From Falsiroseomonas ponticola (lineage in GTDB: Bacteria > Pseudomonadota > Alphaproteobacteria > Acetobacterales > Acetobacteraceae), in contig NZ_JAERQN010000003.1 of NCBI RefSeq assembly GCF_016805305.1, positions 310,001 to 374,000 of the forward strand: DNA of 64,000 nt. Reading direction: 5' to 3'. The stretch's first letter is position 1. Each line of letters opens with the position of its first letter. Positions 41,685 through 50,859 of the stretch are shown in pieces. A program made the position numbers and the translations under genes. The notes beneath the pieces are model-generated. The model ran no database searches. It worked only from the letters and a program-made list of their open reading frames with translations, and was not told the origin of the DNA.

Positions 41685-44477
41685 ATGCCCGACGTCCAAG
41701 CCCCCGCCCCCGACCGCGTCGCCGACACCCTGGCCGAGCTGCTTGCGCGGTTGAAGGAGGCGCGGGAGGCGGCGGCCCACGACCCCTTCGGCGATCCCGT
41801 GCTGCTGATGGCCCTGGCCGTCAGCCGGCGGCTGGATGACGGGCGGCTGGATGCGCCCGCCATCGCCGCGCTGATCGGCCGCATCGCCGATGACGCCGCC
41901 GCGGAGCGTGCGCAGCGCCTGGCGCGGTATGTGGGGCTGGACCGCGCCGGCGGGCTGGATGCGCTGGCGGCGCGGCTGGTGCGGCCGGACCCGGATGACA
42001 GCCCCGTCCCCTTCGCCGCCTACCGGGAAGCGGTGGAGCGCCCGCGCTTCGCCGCCGTCTTCACGGCGCATCCCACCTTCTCCCTGCCGCCCGGCACCAA
42101 TGCCGCGGTGGCGGCGGCGGCTTCCGGCGGCACCATGCCGCGCGGCCTGGCCCATCGCCCCGCCGCGCCGACGCTGACGGAGGAATTCGTCCAGGCCGCC
42201 GCCGCCATCGCCCGCGGCCGCGATGCGCTGGATGAGCTGGCGGCCGCGCTGCTGCTGGCGGCGCAGGGCGTCTGGGGCGATCGCTGGCAGCAGCTGCGGC
42301 CGGCGCCCGTGCTGCTTTCCACCTGGGTCGGCTACGACACGGATGGGCGCACCGATATCGGCTGGTGGGACACGATCGGCCTGCGGCTGACGATGAAGCG
42401 CCTGCAGCTGCAGCGCCTGGCCCAGCAACTGGCGCCGCTCGGCGAATGTGCCGCCGCGCTTGCCGCCCGCCTGGCGCTGGCGGAGGAAGCGGTGGCCGCG
42501 CAGCTGGAAGCCCTGCCCGGCGGGCCGAAGCCCGATGAGGTGCAGGCCTTCGCCGCCGTGCTGGTCGGGCGGCGCGACGACGCCATGGTGGACCCCGCGC
42601 CGCTGCTGGCGCTGTTCCCCGCGGCCATGGCGGCCGCGCCGGATGATGCGGCGCGCATGAAGCTCGCGGTCGCGCGCGCGGGCCTCGCCGCGCATGGGCT
42701 GGCGCTGGCGCATACCCATACGCGGCTCAATGCCAGCCAGATCCACAATGCGCTGCGCCAGCGCCTTGGCCTGACGGCCGCGCCGGATGACATGGCGAGC
42801 CGCCGCGGCCTGCTGGCGCAGATCAACCAGGCGCTGGCGGAGGTCGTGCCCCAGCCCGTCGATTTCGGCGCGCTGCTGGCGGAACAGGCCTCCGCCGCCA
42901 AGCTGATGATGACGGTGGCGCAGATCACCAAGCACGTCGATTCCTCCCAGCCCGTGCGCTTCCTGATCGCGGAGACGGAGACGGGCTACACGCTGCTCGG
43001 CGCGCTCTGGCTCGCGAAGCGCCTCGGCATCGCGGAGCGGATCGAGATCTCGCCGCTCTTCGAGACGGCGGAGGCGCTGGAGCGTGGCGACCGGGTGGTG
43101 GAGGAGGCGCTGCGCAGCCCGCATTTCCGCGACTACCTGCGCGCCCATGGCCGGCTCTGCCTGCAATTCGGCTATTCCGACTCCGGCCGCTATGTCGGCC
43201 AGCTGCCGGCCAGCTACCTGGCGGAACGGCTGAAGCTGCGGCTGGCGGACCAGCTGCGCCGCCATGGGCTGGCGGATCTCGAGCTCGTGCTGTTCGACAC
43301 GCATGGGGAGAGCATCGGCCGCGGCGGGCATCCGGACAGCCTGGCGGATCGGCTCGACTACCTCTCGCCCCCCCAGGCCAGGGCGGCGCTGACCAAGGTC
43401 GGGCTCAAGCTGCGGGAGGAGAGCAGCTTCCAGGGCGGCGATGGCTACCTGCTGTTCGGCACGCCGCAACTGGCCGCCGCCACCATCGCCCGCATCGCGG
43501 AGCACGCCTTCGCGGCGCCGGAGCGCGAGCCCGATCCGATCTATGCCGAAAGCGACTGGGCCGCCGATTTCTTCGCCACCATCCGGCGTGAGATGCAGGC
43601 GCTGGTGGAGGACCCCGGCTATGCCGCGCTGCTCGGCGCCTTCGGGCCCGGGCTGCTGGACCGCACGGGGTCACGCCCCGCGGCGCGGCAATCGGACATG
43701 GGCGGGCCGTCCCGCATCACGCATCCGAGCCAGCTTCGCGCCATCCCGAACAACGCCATCCTCCAGCAGATGGGGTGGCTGGCGAACACGCTGCACGGCC
43801 TCGGCGCCGCAGCGGCGGCGAACCCCGATGCCTTCGCGGACCTCCGCGCGCGCAGCCCGCGCTTCGCGCGCGCGCTGGCCATGGCGGCGCGGGCGGCGGC
43901 GAGTTCCGATATCGGCGTGCTGCGCGCGGCGGTCGATACGCTGGACCCCGGCCCCTGGCTGGACCGCGCCGGCGCCACCCAGCGCCCCGGGCGGCGGGAG
44001 GAGCTGATGGCGGTGGCGGAGGCGCTGGAGAAGCTCGACCTCTCCGCCGTGGTGGTGCGGATGTTCCGGCGCCTGCAGGCGGACCATTTGGCGCTGCGCG
44101 CCGCCTGGCCGGACCTGCCGCGCATGCCGGACCGGCTGGTGCTGCTGCATGCGCTGCGCCTCGCGCTGATCCACCGCATCTGGCTGCTGGCCGTGGCGCT
44201 GCCGGAATTCAGCCCGCGCCACGGCGCGACGCGGGACAGCCTGGTGGCGGGGATCCTGCAACTCGACGTGGAGCGTGCCCTCAAGCTGCTGGCGGAGGTC
44301 TTCCCGGCCAATCCCGACCCGTCATCGGGGCTCGATTTCCACGAGCCGGCGCCGGAGCGCACCAGCAATTCCTATGCGGCGGAACATGCGACGCTGTTCC
44401 AGCCGATGGGGCAGTTGTTCGCGCTGGTCCGCGAATGCAGCGCGGCCATCGTGCATGAGGTGGGGGCCTTCGGATGA
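41685..44477 (+). CDS. Divergent phosphoenolpyruvate carboxylase homologue
   Basis: 930 aa, full PEPC length. FTAHPT with the catalytic His129 is intact. Other active-site motifs are altered: GYDTDGRTDIGWWDT replaces the usual GGDRDGNP; GYSDSGRYVG replaces GYSDSAKDAG (the Lys becomes Arg); DTHGESIGRGGHP replaces FHGRGGxxGRGG; RAIPNNAILQQ replaces RAIPWxFxWTQ. The fold is clearly PEPC but these positions bind PEP and bicarbonate, so activity may be changed. The start at 41685 gives the plausible N-terminus; longer upstream extension is a shadow. Confidence 0.8.
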   Translation: MPDVQAPAPDRVADTLAELLARLKEAREAAAHDPFGDPVLLMALAVSRRLDDGRLDAPAIAALIGRIADDAAAERAQRLARYVGLDRAGGLDALAARLVRPDPDDSPVPFAAYREAVERPRFAAVFTAHPTFSLPPGTNAAVAAAASGGTMPRGLAHRPAAPTLTEEFVQAAAAIARGRDALDELAAALLLAAQGVWGDRWQQLRPAPVLLSTWVGYDTDGRTDIGWWDTIGLRLTMKRLQLQRLAQQLAPLGECAAALAARLALAEEAVAAQLEALPGGPKPDEVQAFAAVLVGRRDDAMVDPAPLLALFPAAMAAAPDDAARMKLAVARAGLAAHGLALAHTHTRLNASQIHNALRQRLGLTAAPDDMASRRGLLAQINQALAEVVPQPVDFGALLAEQASAAKLMMTVAQITKHVDSSQPVRFLIAETETGYTLLGALWLAKRLGIAERIEISPLFETAEALERGDRVVEEALRSPHFRDYLRAHGRLCLQFGYSDSGRYVGQLPASYLAERLKLRLADQLRRHGLADLELVLFDTHGESIGRGGHPDSLADRLDYLSPPQARAALTKVGLKLREESSFQGGDGYLLFGTPQLAAATIARIAEHAFAAPEREPDPIYAESDWAADFFATIRREMQALVEDPGYAALLGAFGPGLLDRTGSRPAARQSDMGGPSRITHPSQLRAIPNNAILQQMGWLANTLHGLGAAAAANPDAFADLRARSPRFARALAMAARAAASSDIGVLRAAVDTLDPGPWLDRAGATQRPGRREELMAVAEALEKLDLSAVVVRMFRRLQADHLALRAAWPDLPRMPDRLVLLHALRLALIHRIWLLAVALPEFSPRHGATRDSLVAGILQLDVERALKLLAEVFPANPDPSSGLDFHEPAPERTSNSYAAEHATLFQPMGQLFALVRECSAAIVHEVGAFG

Positions 44478-44480
44478 ACC

Positions 44481-44879
44481 TCAGAAGCCGAGGCACACCG
44501 CCTCGGTCGTGACCATCACGCTCTCCTGCCGGAAGCGCTCCCGATAGGTGGCGATGACGGGGGCGAGGCGCCGCTGCGCTTCCGCCGCATCGCCATCCGG
44601 CAGCGCCACCACCAGCACCTTGCTGCGCTGGCGGCTGATGGCGCCGCTGCGGCCGCGCCACTGGCCGGCGCCGTCCAGCACCGTCAGGCCATCGGGGAAG
44701 GCGGGGGTCACGGCCTGGTCCATGAAGCGGGCCCATTCGGCGTCGGTGACGATCTCCTCGCCGCCCGCCGTCCGGCCGAAATAGGCGCTGGCGACCGTCG
44801 CGGGGCCGAGGCCGGGCGGGCAGGGGGGCTGCGTGGCGCAGCCGGCGAGCAGCAGCAGGGACAGCAGGGCAGGGCGCAT
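44481..44879 (-). CDS. DUF3574 lipoprotein
   Basis: 132 aa. Lipoprotein signal MRPALLSLLLLAGC (Cys14), then a compact domain with VASAYFGRTAGGEEIVTDAEW, FMDQAVTPAFPDGLTVLDGAGQWR and SKVLVVALPDGD, the DUF3574 pattern. Function unknown; periplasm-facing. Last gene of the minus-strand glycan cassette, 10 bases after the MFS stop and 3 bases from the convergent PEPC stop. Confidence 0.85.
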   Translation of the reverse strand: MRPALLSLLLLAGCATQPPCPPGLGPATVASAYFGRTAGGEEIVTDAEWARFMDQAVTPAFPDGLTVLDGAGQWRGRSGAISRQRSKVLVVALPDGDAAEAQRRLAPVIATYRERFRQESVMVTTEAVCLGF

Positions 44880-44889
44880 GGCGCGCAGC

Positions 44890-46110
44890 CTACAGCCCCC
44901 GCGCGGCGCGGCGAAGCATCAGGAAACCGCCGAAGCAGATCGCGGCGATGACCGGCAGCGCGACATCCGCCCCCGCATTCAGCAGCAGCGGCGCGAACAG
45001 CACGGGCGCCACCGCCATGGCGAAGGTGACCGGCGCCATCACCTTGCCCGCGACGGTCGCGTAGCCATCCGTGCCATGCAGCTCGATCAGCGTCGCCGGG
45101 CGCATCACGCTCATCACGCCCGACGCCAGGCCGTAGCACAGCACGAAGACCGGCACGGTGATGGCGGGGCCGAGCCCCGGCGCCAGGACATGCCCGACCA
45201 GCGGCAGCAGGATGGAGGCCGGCATGGCCAGCAGCGCGAGGGAGGCGACCGTCATCGCCCGCAGCTTCGCGCCGCCCAGCATGTCGATCAGCCGCGCCGC
45301 CACCTGCGCCGGGCCGGTGAGGGAGGCCCAGAAGATGGCGCTGCCGCGATCCATGCCCAGCGCCTCCACCACCGCGACCATGTTGGCCAGCAGGGAGGAG
45401 CCGACCAGCACCTGCGTGGTCATGGCCGCCGACAGCCAGCGCAGCCTGGCCGGCAGCCGCGGTGCCCGGCCGCGCGGCGCCCGTTCCCGGCTGCCGCGCG
45501 GCACCAGCCAGGCATGCAGCGGCAGGGCCAACACCAGGTGGGACGCCGCCGCGCCCAGCACGGCGACCCGCCAGCCCCAATGCGCCTCCGCCCAGGAAAG
45601 CGAGGGCCAGGCGACGGCGGCGGAGAGGCCGGAGATGGCGGCCAGCGCCGCGATGCGCCGGCGCGCGCCCTCCGCCCCCAGCGTCGCCAGCGCGGCGTTG
45701 CTGGCTTCGGACAGGGTCATGGCGGCGGCGATGCCCAGCAGCAGGCAGGCCAGCAGCGCCACCCAGGGGCCCGGCGCGGCGGCCAGCACCACCAGCCCCG
45801 CGGCATAGAAGGCGGAGCCCGCCACCATCACGGCGCGCGGCCCGCGCCGGTCGATCAGCCGCCCGACCGGCGGCGCCAGCAGCCCCGCCAGGCCGAGCTG
45901 CACCGCGACGATCAGGAAGCTGGTCCCGGCCGGCAGGCCGAGGTCACGCTCGATCGCCGGCCCCAGCACGCCGGGCACGAAGTAGCCCGTGCCCCAGCCC
46001 AGGATGAGCGAGACGCCGAGCGCCGCGACGACGGCCCAGCCCGGCGGGGACGCAGTCCCTCGCTCCGGCGGGGACGCGGTCCCTCGCCCCGGCGCGGGGC
46101 TTGTCGTCAA
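44890..46110 (-). CDS. MFS transporter
   Basis: 406 aa, about 12 membrane helices, major facilitator fold with loop motif GRLIDRRGPRAVMV. It starts at a TTG that overlaps the SMR stop by four bases (TTGA). The first 22 residues are a direct repeat (RGTASPPERGTASPP) produced by a 24-bp tandem duplication containing small hairpins. Substrate unknown. The position after SMR and GT2 genes suggests export of a glycan precursor or a drug, but it may be unrelated. Confidence 0.88.
   Translation of the reverse strand: MTTSPAPGRGTASPPERGTASPPGWAVVAALGVSLILGWGTGYFVPGVLGPAIERDLGLPAGTSFLIVAVQLGLAGLLAPPVGRLIDRRGPRAVMVAGSAFYAAGLVVLAAAPGPWVALLACLLLGIAAAMTLSEASNAALATLGAEGARRRIAALAAISGLSAAVAWPSLSWAEAHWGWRVAVLGAAASHLVLALPLHAWLVPRGSRERAPRGRAPRLPARLRWLSAAMTTQVLVGSSLLANMVAVVEALGMDRGSAIFWASLTGPAQVAARLIDMLGGAKLRAMTVASLALLAMPASILLPLVGHVLAPGLGPAITVPVFVLCYGLASGVMSVMRPATLIELHGTDGYATVAGKVMAPVTFAMAVAPVLFAPLLLNAGADVALPVIAAICFGGFLMLRRAARGL
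46041..46088 (-). repeat. Two 24-bp tandem repeats with internal hairpins
   Basis: CCGGCGGGGACGCRGTCCCTCGCY twice (46041, 46065). Each contains GGGAC-GC(A/G)-GTCCC, a 5-bp inverted repeat. Located in the first codons of the MFS gene and in frame (8 codons each). Confidence 0.8.
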
Positions 46111-46457
46111 GCCGTGGTGGCGAGCAGCAGCACGCCGGCGGAGATCAGCCCGATCGCCGCCAGCTTCTGGGCGCCGAGACTCTCCCCGAACACCGCCCAG
46201 CCGATCACGGCGATGACGACGTAGCTGGCCGCCGTGCAGGGCAGCGCCACGCTCATCGGGATCTTGCGCAGCGCGATGATGTAGAGGAGCGCGGCGCCGC
46301 CATAGGCGCCGAGCCCGATGATGGTCTGCCAGCGGAAGAGCTGGTCGAGGAACCCCGTCTCCGCCGCGACGGAGCCCGAGGCGCCCGCCTTCAGCAGCAC
46401 CTGCCCGATCAGGGAGGTGGAGATCGCCGCGGCCAGCGTGATCCAGGCGCTCAGCAT
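46107..46457 (-). CDS. SMR-family small membrane transporter, flippase-like
   Basis: 116 aa, four membrane helices of the EmrE/ArnE type (AWITLAAAISTSLIGQVLLKAGA, GLGAYGGAALLYIIALRKIPMSVALP, ASYVVIAVIGWAVFGESL, AAIGLISAGVLLL). The first-helix Glu essential in EmrE is absent (Gln in its place), which favours an ArnE/F-like role in flipping an undecaprenyl-linked sugar. This fits the ArnC-like glycosyltransferase directly upstream. Stop overlaps the MFS TTG. Confidence 0.85.
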   Translation of the reverse strand: MLSAWITLAAAISTSLIGQVLLKAGASGSVAAETGFLDQLFRWQTIIGLGAYGGAALLYIIALRKIPMSVALPCTAASYVVIAVIGWAVFGESLGAQKLAAIGLISAGVLLLATTA

Positions 46458-46482
46458 CGGGGCTGTCCCTCCACGCGGCGCG

Positions 46483-47499
46483 TCACGACACCACGCGCAC
46501 CCGGTTCGCCTCGGCCGCCGGCGCCGCCTCCGCCTCCGGCTCCGCGGCGGGCATCACCTCCCGCACCACGCCCTGGGGCTTGCCGTTGGCGGAGAGGAAG
46601 GCGCGGCCGACATATTCGCCGAGCACGCCGAGGATGAGGAACTGCACGCCGGAGACCAGCAGCACCACCGTCATCATCGAGGCCCAGCCCGAGGGCGTCT
46701 CCCCGCTCAGCCCCTCGAAGATCACGATGGCGGCGGCGACCAGGCCGAGGATGCCCATGACCAGCCCGGCCAGGATCGCCATGCGCAGCGGCAGGACGGA
46801 GAAGTTGGTGGCCAGGTTCATCCACAGCAGCACCAGGCGCTTCAGCGTGTAGTTGCTGCGCCCCTCCGCCCGCGGCAGGTGCTTCACCTCGATGCTGTCG
46901 AGCCGCTGCGTGACCTGCATCAGCAGCCCGTCCACATAGGGGTAGGGGCCGCTGTACTTCGTGACCTCCCGCACGGCGAGCGCCGACATGCAGCGGAAGG
47001 AGGAGAGGTAGAGGCCCTTCGGCTTGTCCAGCAGCAGATCCGCCACGCCATTGGCGAAGCGGCTGCCGAGGTTGCGCCAGCCCTCATGCTCCTTCTTCGC
47101 GTAGCGCGTATAGACCACGTCCCAGCCGCCGAGGCGCGCATGGTCGTAGAGGCGGATCACCTCCTCCGGCGGGTTCTGGAGGTCGTCATCCATGGTGATG
47201 ACGTAGGCGCCGCGGGCATGCCGCAGGCCGGTCATCACCGCGTTGTGCTCGCCGAAGTTGCGGGCATGCTCGATGTAGGTCAGCGGCACGGTCGCGCTGC
47301 GCTGGAGCTTGCGGCAGACCTCCCCGGAATTGTCGGGGCTGCCGTCGTTCACCAGCACGATCTCGATCCCGCCGGCGGGGCGCAGCGCGGACAGCGCCTC
47401 CACCAGCGCGCCGACGGTGGTGGCGCCGCGATAGACGGGCACCACGATGGAAAGGCCGACCGGGCGGCCGGTCATGTCAGTCATGTCTGCGGTCTCCAT
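46483..47499 (-). CDS. Family 2 glycosyltransferase, ArnC/DPMS-like
   Basis: 338 aa. GT-A domain: SIVVPVYRGATTVGALVEAL, VLVNDGSPDNS and the metal-binding DDDLQNPPEEV; two C-terminal membrane helices (AILAGLVMGILGLVAAAIVIF and MMTVVLLVSGVQFLILGVLGEYVGR). This matches enzymes that transfer a sugar to undecaprenyl or dolichyl phosphate. The ATG at 47499 shares a base with the methyltransferase stop (TGATG). The product would be flipped by the SMR protein and used by the divergent GT-C enzyme. Confidence 0.93.
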   Translation of the reverse strand: METADMTDMTGRPVGLSIVVPVYRGATTVGALVEALSALRPAGGIEIVLVNDGSPDNSGEVCRKLQRSATVPLTYIEHARNFGEHNAVMTGLRHARGAYVITMDDDLQNPPEEVIRLYDHARLGGWDVVYTRYAKKEHEGWRNLGSRFANGVADLLLDKPKGLYLSSFRCMSALAVREVTKYSGPYPYVDGLLMQVTQRLDSIEVKHLPRAEGRSNYTLKRLVLLWMNLATNFSVLPLRMAILAGLVMGILGLVAAAIVIFEGLSGETPSGWASMMTVVLLVSGVQFLILGVLGEYVGRAFLSANGKPQGVVREVMPAAEPEAEAAPAAEANRVRVVS

Positions 47500-48233
47500 C
47501 ACGGGCGCGTGGCGATGACGAGCACGGAGCCGCCCGCCGGCATCGGGATGCCGGACAGGCCGATCCGCCGCTCCGTCTCCGCGACGGCGTGCAGGGTTCG
47601 GTCGATCCAGGGGGGGAAGTGGGTGACGTCGCTCGGGGCATCGGGCTTGCGGTGCAGGACCTTGCGCTGAAGGGCCATGAGAGGCAGCAGCAGCCCGTTC
47701 CAGTACCGGGATACAATCGCGGTGAAGCCCGCCTGTTCCATCATCGCCGCGGCACCGGCGGCGGTGTAGCGGCGGGCGGTGTGCACGCGCGCGTCATGCG
47801 CGCTGCGCAGCCATTCGAAGGCCGGCAGGTTCAGCACCACCGTGCCGCCCGGGCGCAGCACGCGATGCAGCTCCGCCAGGCCCCGGGCGGGATCGACGCC
47901 GGCATGGCAGATCACGTCGATGCTGACGGCGGCGCCGAAGCTGGCATCGGCGAAGGGCAGGGCGTTGGCATCCCCGGCCACCACGGGCCAGCCGGATTTC
48001 TCCATCGCCCGGCGCGCCGCATCCGGCAGGTATTCCAGGCCCATCGCGCCGCGGCCGGGCATGGCGTCCCGCAGGCGGCGCAGGAAGCCGCCGGTGCCGC
48101 ACCCCGCATCCAGCACGGGGCCTTCCGGGCCGGGGCGGGCGCGCAGCGCGTCCAGCACCCGGGCATGGGCGGCCTTGAACCACCACATGCCATCCTCGGC
48201 GGCGTCCATCAGGGCGTATTCGGCGGGTTCCAC
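47499..48233 (-). CDS. SAM-dependent methyltransferase (class I)
   Basis: 244 aa. SAM-binding motif I VLDAGCGTGGFLRRL, then GLEYLPDAARRAMEK, DANALPFADASFGAAVSIDVICH and LHRVLRPGGTVVLNLPA. The N-terminal EYALMDAAEDGMWWFKAAH pattern occurs in methyltransferases of sugar/polyprenyl clusters. A GTG at 48233 is used; an ATG about 8 codons downstream is a weaker alternative. First gene of the minus-strand cassette, divergent from the GT-C gene. Confidence 0.9.
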   Translation of the reverse strand: MEPAEYALMDAAEDGMWWFKAAHARVLDALRARPGPEGPVLDAGCGTGGFLRRLRDAMPGRGAMGLEYLPDAARRAMEKSGWPVVAGDANALPFADASFGAAVSIDVICHAGVDPARGLAELHRVLRPGGTVVLNLPAFEWLRSAHDARVHTARRYTAAGAAAMMEQAGFTAIVSRYWNGLLLPLMALQRKVLHRKPDAPSDVTHFPPWIDRTLHAVAETERRIGLSGIPMPAGGSVLVIATRP

Positions 48234-48484
48234 GCAACCGTTGTGGCCGTGGACCGCGGCGAGGGCAAGGCGGGACCGCGACCTGCGCAGGGCAGACCCG
48301 CCGCAAGGACGCCGCAATGCGGTTGCACCTTAACCCCTGCGGCCCGAGGATGCGCCCGCCGATGACCCCGCCGACCACCCCGCCGCACCAGGCCGCCCAG
48401 GCCAGGGGTGCCCACCCCCTGCATGGCGCGGAGGCGCCCGCGCGCGCCAGCGCGGCCGAAGCCGCGCAGCCGGAGCGCCCCGCC

Positions 48485-50020
48485 ATGACCATGGAGGCGG
48501 AGACGCGCGCCCGCCTGCTGCGCGCCCTGGCCCTGGCGCCGGCCGTCGCCTTCCTGCTGATGGTGCTGGCCCCGCCGCTCAATCACGATGTCGCGGCCAT
48601 CCTGAATTTCGCCGAGCGATGGGTGGCGGGCGAACGGCTCTACCGGGACCTGATCGACGTCAACCCGCCACTGATCTTCGTCCTGACCGCCATCCCGGCG
48701 CTGATCGACCGCTTCACGCCGCTGGATGCCGTGCAGGCGCTGCAGGCCTGCGTGCTGGGCTGCTGCGCCTTGGCCTGGCGCTTCTGCGTGGCGCTGCGGC
48801 GGGACCAGCGGGAGGGCCCGGTGGAAGCGGCGGTGCTGGATGCGCTGGTGCCGCTGACCTGTCTGCTGGCGGCCTACGATGTCGGCCAGCGCGAACAGCT
48901 GATGGCGCTGTTCGCCCTGCCCTATGCGCTGCTGGCCGCGCGGCGGATGGAAGGGCAGGCGACGCCGACGGGCCTCGCCCTTGGCGTCACCCTGGCCGCC
49001 GCGCTGGCCTTCGCGCTGAAGCCGCATTTCCTGGCCGTGCCGCTGCTGGTGGAGGCGCTGGTGCTGTGGCGCCGCGGGTCGGCGCCGGCGCTGCGCGACC
49101 CGCTGCCCTGGCTGATGGCGACCGTCTGGCTGCTCTACCTGGCGACGCTGCCGCTGATCTTCCCGGACTACCTCGGCCACGTCGTGCCGCTGGTGATGGA
49201 TTTCTACCTCGGCACCGGGGGGCTCGGCGTCTTCGCCGTGCTGCTGACGGACAAGATGGGATCGGCGGTGGTGGCGGTGCTGCTGCTGCTGCCGATGCTG
49301 GCCTGGCGCGGGGCGGGGCCCGGCGCGCGGGCGCTGGGCGCCGTCGCCGTGGGGGGCATGCTGTCCGCCATCGTCCAGCACAAGGGCTGGTCCTACCACG
49401 TGGTGCCCATGGCCATGGCCACGGCGCTGGCCGGCGGCTGGGTGGCGGCGCGCTGGTTCGACCGCGCCCTGCCATCCGGCCGCGCCATCGCCGCCGCGCC
49501 GATGCTGGCCATCGCCTGCACCTTCGCCATCGCCGCCGTGCATATCCGCGGCGAAAGCCCCTGGCGCCAGATCTGGTACACGACGCTGTCCGACGGCCAG
49601 CTCGCCGCCGCCCTGAAGCGGGAAGTGGCCGGGGAGCGGCTGCTGGTCCTCTCCCCCGACATCTACCCGGTCTATCCCGCGCTGAACTACGCAAGGGCGC
49701 GATCGACGCTGCGGACCATGAACCTCTGGCTGCTGGTCGGCGCCTATCCCGATTGCCCGGAAGGCGCCGCCCGCTACCGCGAGCCCTGGGAGATGTCGCG
49801 CCCCGAATTCCTGGTCTATCGCACGGTGGCGGAGGACTTCGCCCGCGCCCCGCCCGGCGCCGTGCTGGTGGCCAAGCGGTCCGGCATTCCGCGCTGCGGG
49901 GCGGAGGAGTTCGACCCCATCGCCTATTTCTCCCGCCACCCGGCCTTCGAGGAGACCTGGCGGCGCTACACCCGCATCGTCCACCTGGACAACTACCTGC
50001 TCTACCTGCGCGAGGAATGA
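48485..50020 (+). CDS. GT-C fold membrane glycosyltransferase (ArnT/PMT-like)
   Basis: 511 aa, about ten membrane helices. The first periplasmic loop carries the acidic motif in LNHDVAAILNFAERWVAGERLYRDLIDVNPPLIFVL, the pattern of polyprenyl-phosphate-sugar dependent transferases. A soluble C-terminal domain of about 160 residues follows the last helix. ATG 48485 chosen; in-frame ATGs at 48362 and 48317 would add a disordered Pro/Ala leader. Paired with the divergent ArnC-like/SMR genes, it probably decorates a surface glycan or lipid. The stop overlaps the next start. Confidence 0.85.
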   Translation: MTMEAETRARLLRALALAPAVAFLLMVLAPPLNHDVAAILNFAERWVAGERLYRDLIDVNPPLIFVLTAIPALIDRFTPLDAVQALQACVLGCCALAWRFCVALRRDQREGPVEAAVLDALVPLTCLLAAYDVGQREQLMALFALPYALLAARRMEGQATPTGLALGVTLAAALAFALKPHFLAVPLLVEALVLWRRGSAPALRDPLPWLMATVWLLYLATLPLIFPDYLGHVVPLVMDFYLGTGGLGVFAVLLTDKMGSAVVAVLLLLPMLAWRGAGPGARALGAVAVGGMLSAIVQHKGWSYHVVPMAMATALAGGWVAARWFDRALPSGRAIAAAPMLAIACTFAIAAVHIRGESPWRQIWYTTLSDGQLAAALKREVAGERLLVLSPDIYPVYPALNYARARSTLRTMNLWLLVGAYPDCPEGAARYREPWEMSRPEFLVYRTVAEDFARAPPGAVLVAKRSGIPRCGAEEFDPIAYFSRHPAFEETWRRYTRIVHLDNYLLYLREE

Positions 50021-50859
50021 TGGCCTACGAGGACTATGTCGGAAAAACCGACATCCGGGAGGACACGCTGGATGCCCGCCTGGTGCGCGGCCTGGCCGCG
50101 ACGCTGGGCCGGCCGGTGCCGGATACGCTGCCGCCGCTGTGGCACTGGATGCTGTTCCAGGACTGGGTGATGCCGGACGGCATCGGCCCCGATGGCCACC
50201 CGAAGCGCGGCGGCTTCCTGCCGCCCGTGCATGACCTGCCCCGCCGCATGTGGGCCGGCGGGCGCGTCGGCTTCCCCGGCGCCGTGCTGCGCCTGGGCGA
50301 CGCCGTGCGCCGGACCAGCACCATCCTCAAGGTGGCGGAGAAGTCGGGCGGCGCCGGGCGCCTCGTCTTCGTCACCGTCCAGCACCGGGTCGAAGGCCCC
50401 GCCGGCGTGGCGGTGGAGGAGGAGCAGGACATCGTCTATCGCGGCGCGGAGGGTGCCGCGGTGAAGGCGGCGGACCCCGCCCCCGCCTGGCCGGACGCCA
50501 TCGCCACGACGGTGGTGCCGGACAGCGTCATGCTGTTCCGCTATTCCGCCCTGACCGGCAACGGCCACCGCATCCACTACGACCACCCCTATGTGACGGG
50601 GGAGGAAGGCTATCCGGGCCTGGTCGTGCACGGCCCGCTGCAGGCGACCTTCATGGCCCATCACGCGATGGACCATGCGGCGCCCGACGCGCGCCTCGCC
50701 CGCTTCGCCTATCGCGGCCGCCGCCCCTGCTTCGACGGCCGGCCGCTGACCGTGCTGCGGCGGGAGGAAGGCGGCCAGGTGCTGCTGGAAACGCGCGACG
50801 ACACCGGCGCCACCTGCATGCAGGCCGAAGCGGTGGTCGAAGGCCAGCCACTTGGCTGA
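50020..50859 (+). CDS. MaoC/HTD2-like acyl dehydratase (mesaconyl-CoA hydratase type)
   Basis: 279 aa with two hotdog domains: an N-terminal FAS1-like dehydratase half (PPLWHWMLFQDWV, GGFLPPVHDLPRRMWAGGRV) and a C-terminal MaoC half (FRYSALTGNGHRIHYDHPYV, GYPGLVVHGPLQATFMA). This is the layout of HTD2-type and mesaconyl-C4-CoA hydratases. Likely hydrates an enoyl-CoA; substrate unknown. The ATG at 50020 shares a base with the preceding stop; another ATG lies one codon upstream. Confidence 0.88.
   Translation: MAYEDYVGKTDIREDTLDARLVRGLAATLGRPVPDTLPPLWHWMLFQDWVMPDGIGPDGHPKRGGFLPPVHDLPRRMWAGGRVGFPGAVLRLGDAVRRTSTILKVAEKSGGAGRLVFVTVQHRVEGPAGVAVEEEQDIVYRGAEGAAVKAADPAPAWPDAIATTVVPDSVMLFRYSALTGNGHRIHYDHPYVTGEEGYPGLVVHGPLQATFMAHHAMDHAAPDARLARFAYRGRRPCFDGRPLTVLRREEGGQVLLETRDDTGATCMQAEAVVEGQPLG

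Noticed and set aside
40941..43505. 854-codon minus-strand ORF opposite the PEPC-like gene
   Set aside because: Only the final 185 residues (the dioxygenase) are real; the upstream part is antisense to PEPC. The mirror-image plus-strand extension of PEPC back to 40947 is rejected for the same reason.
48619..50859. 746-codon ORF reading through the GT-C gene into the dehydratase
   Set aside because: Only the part from 50020 is real; the rest is an out-of-frame reading of the GT-C gene, not a fusion protein.
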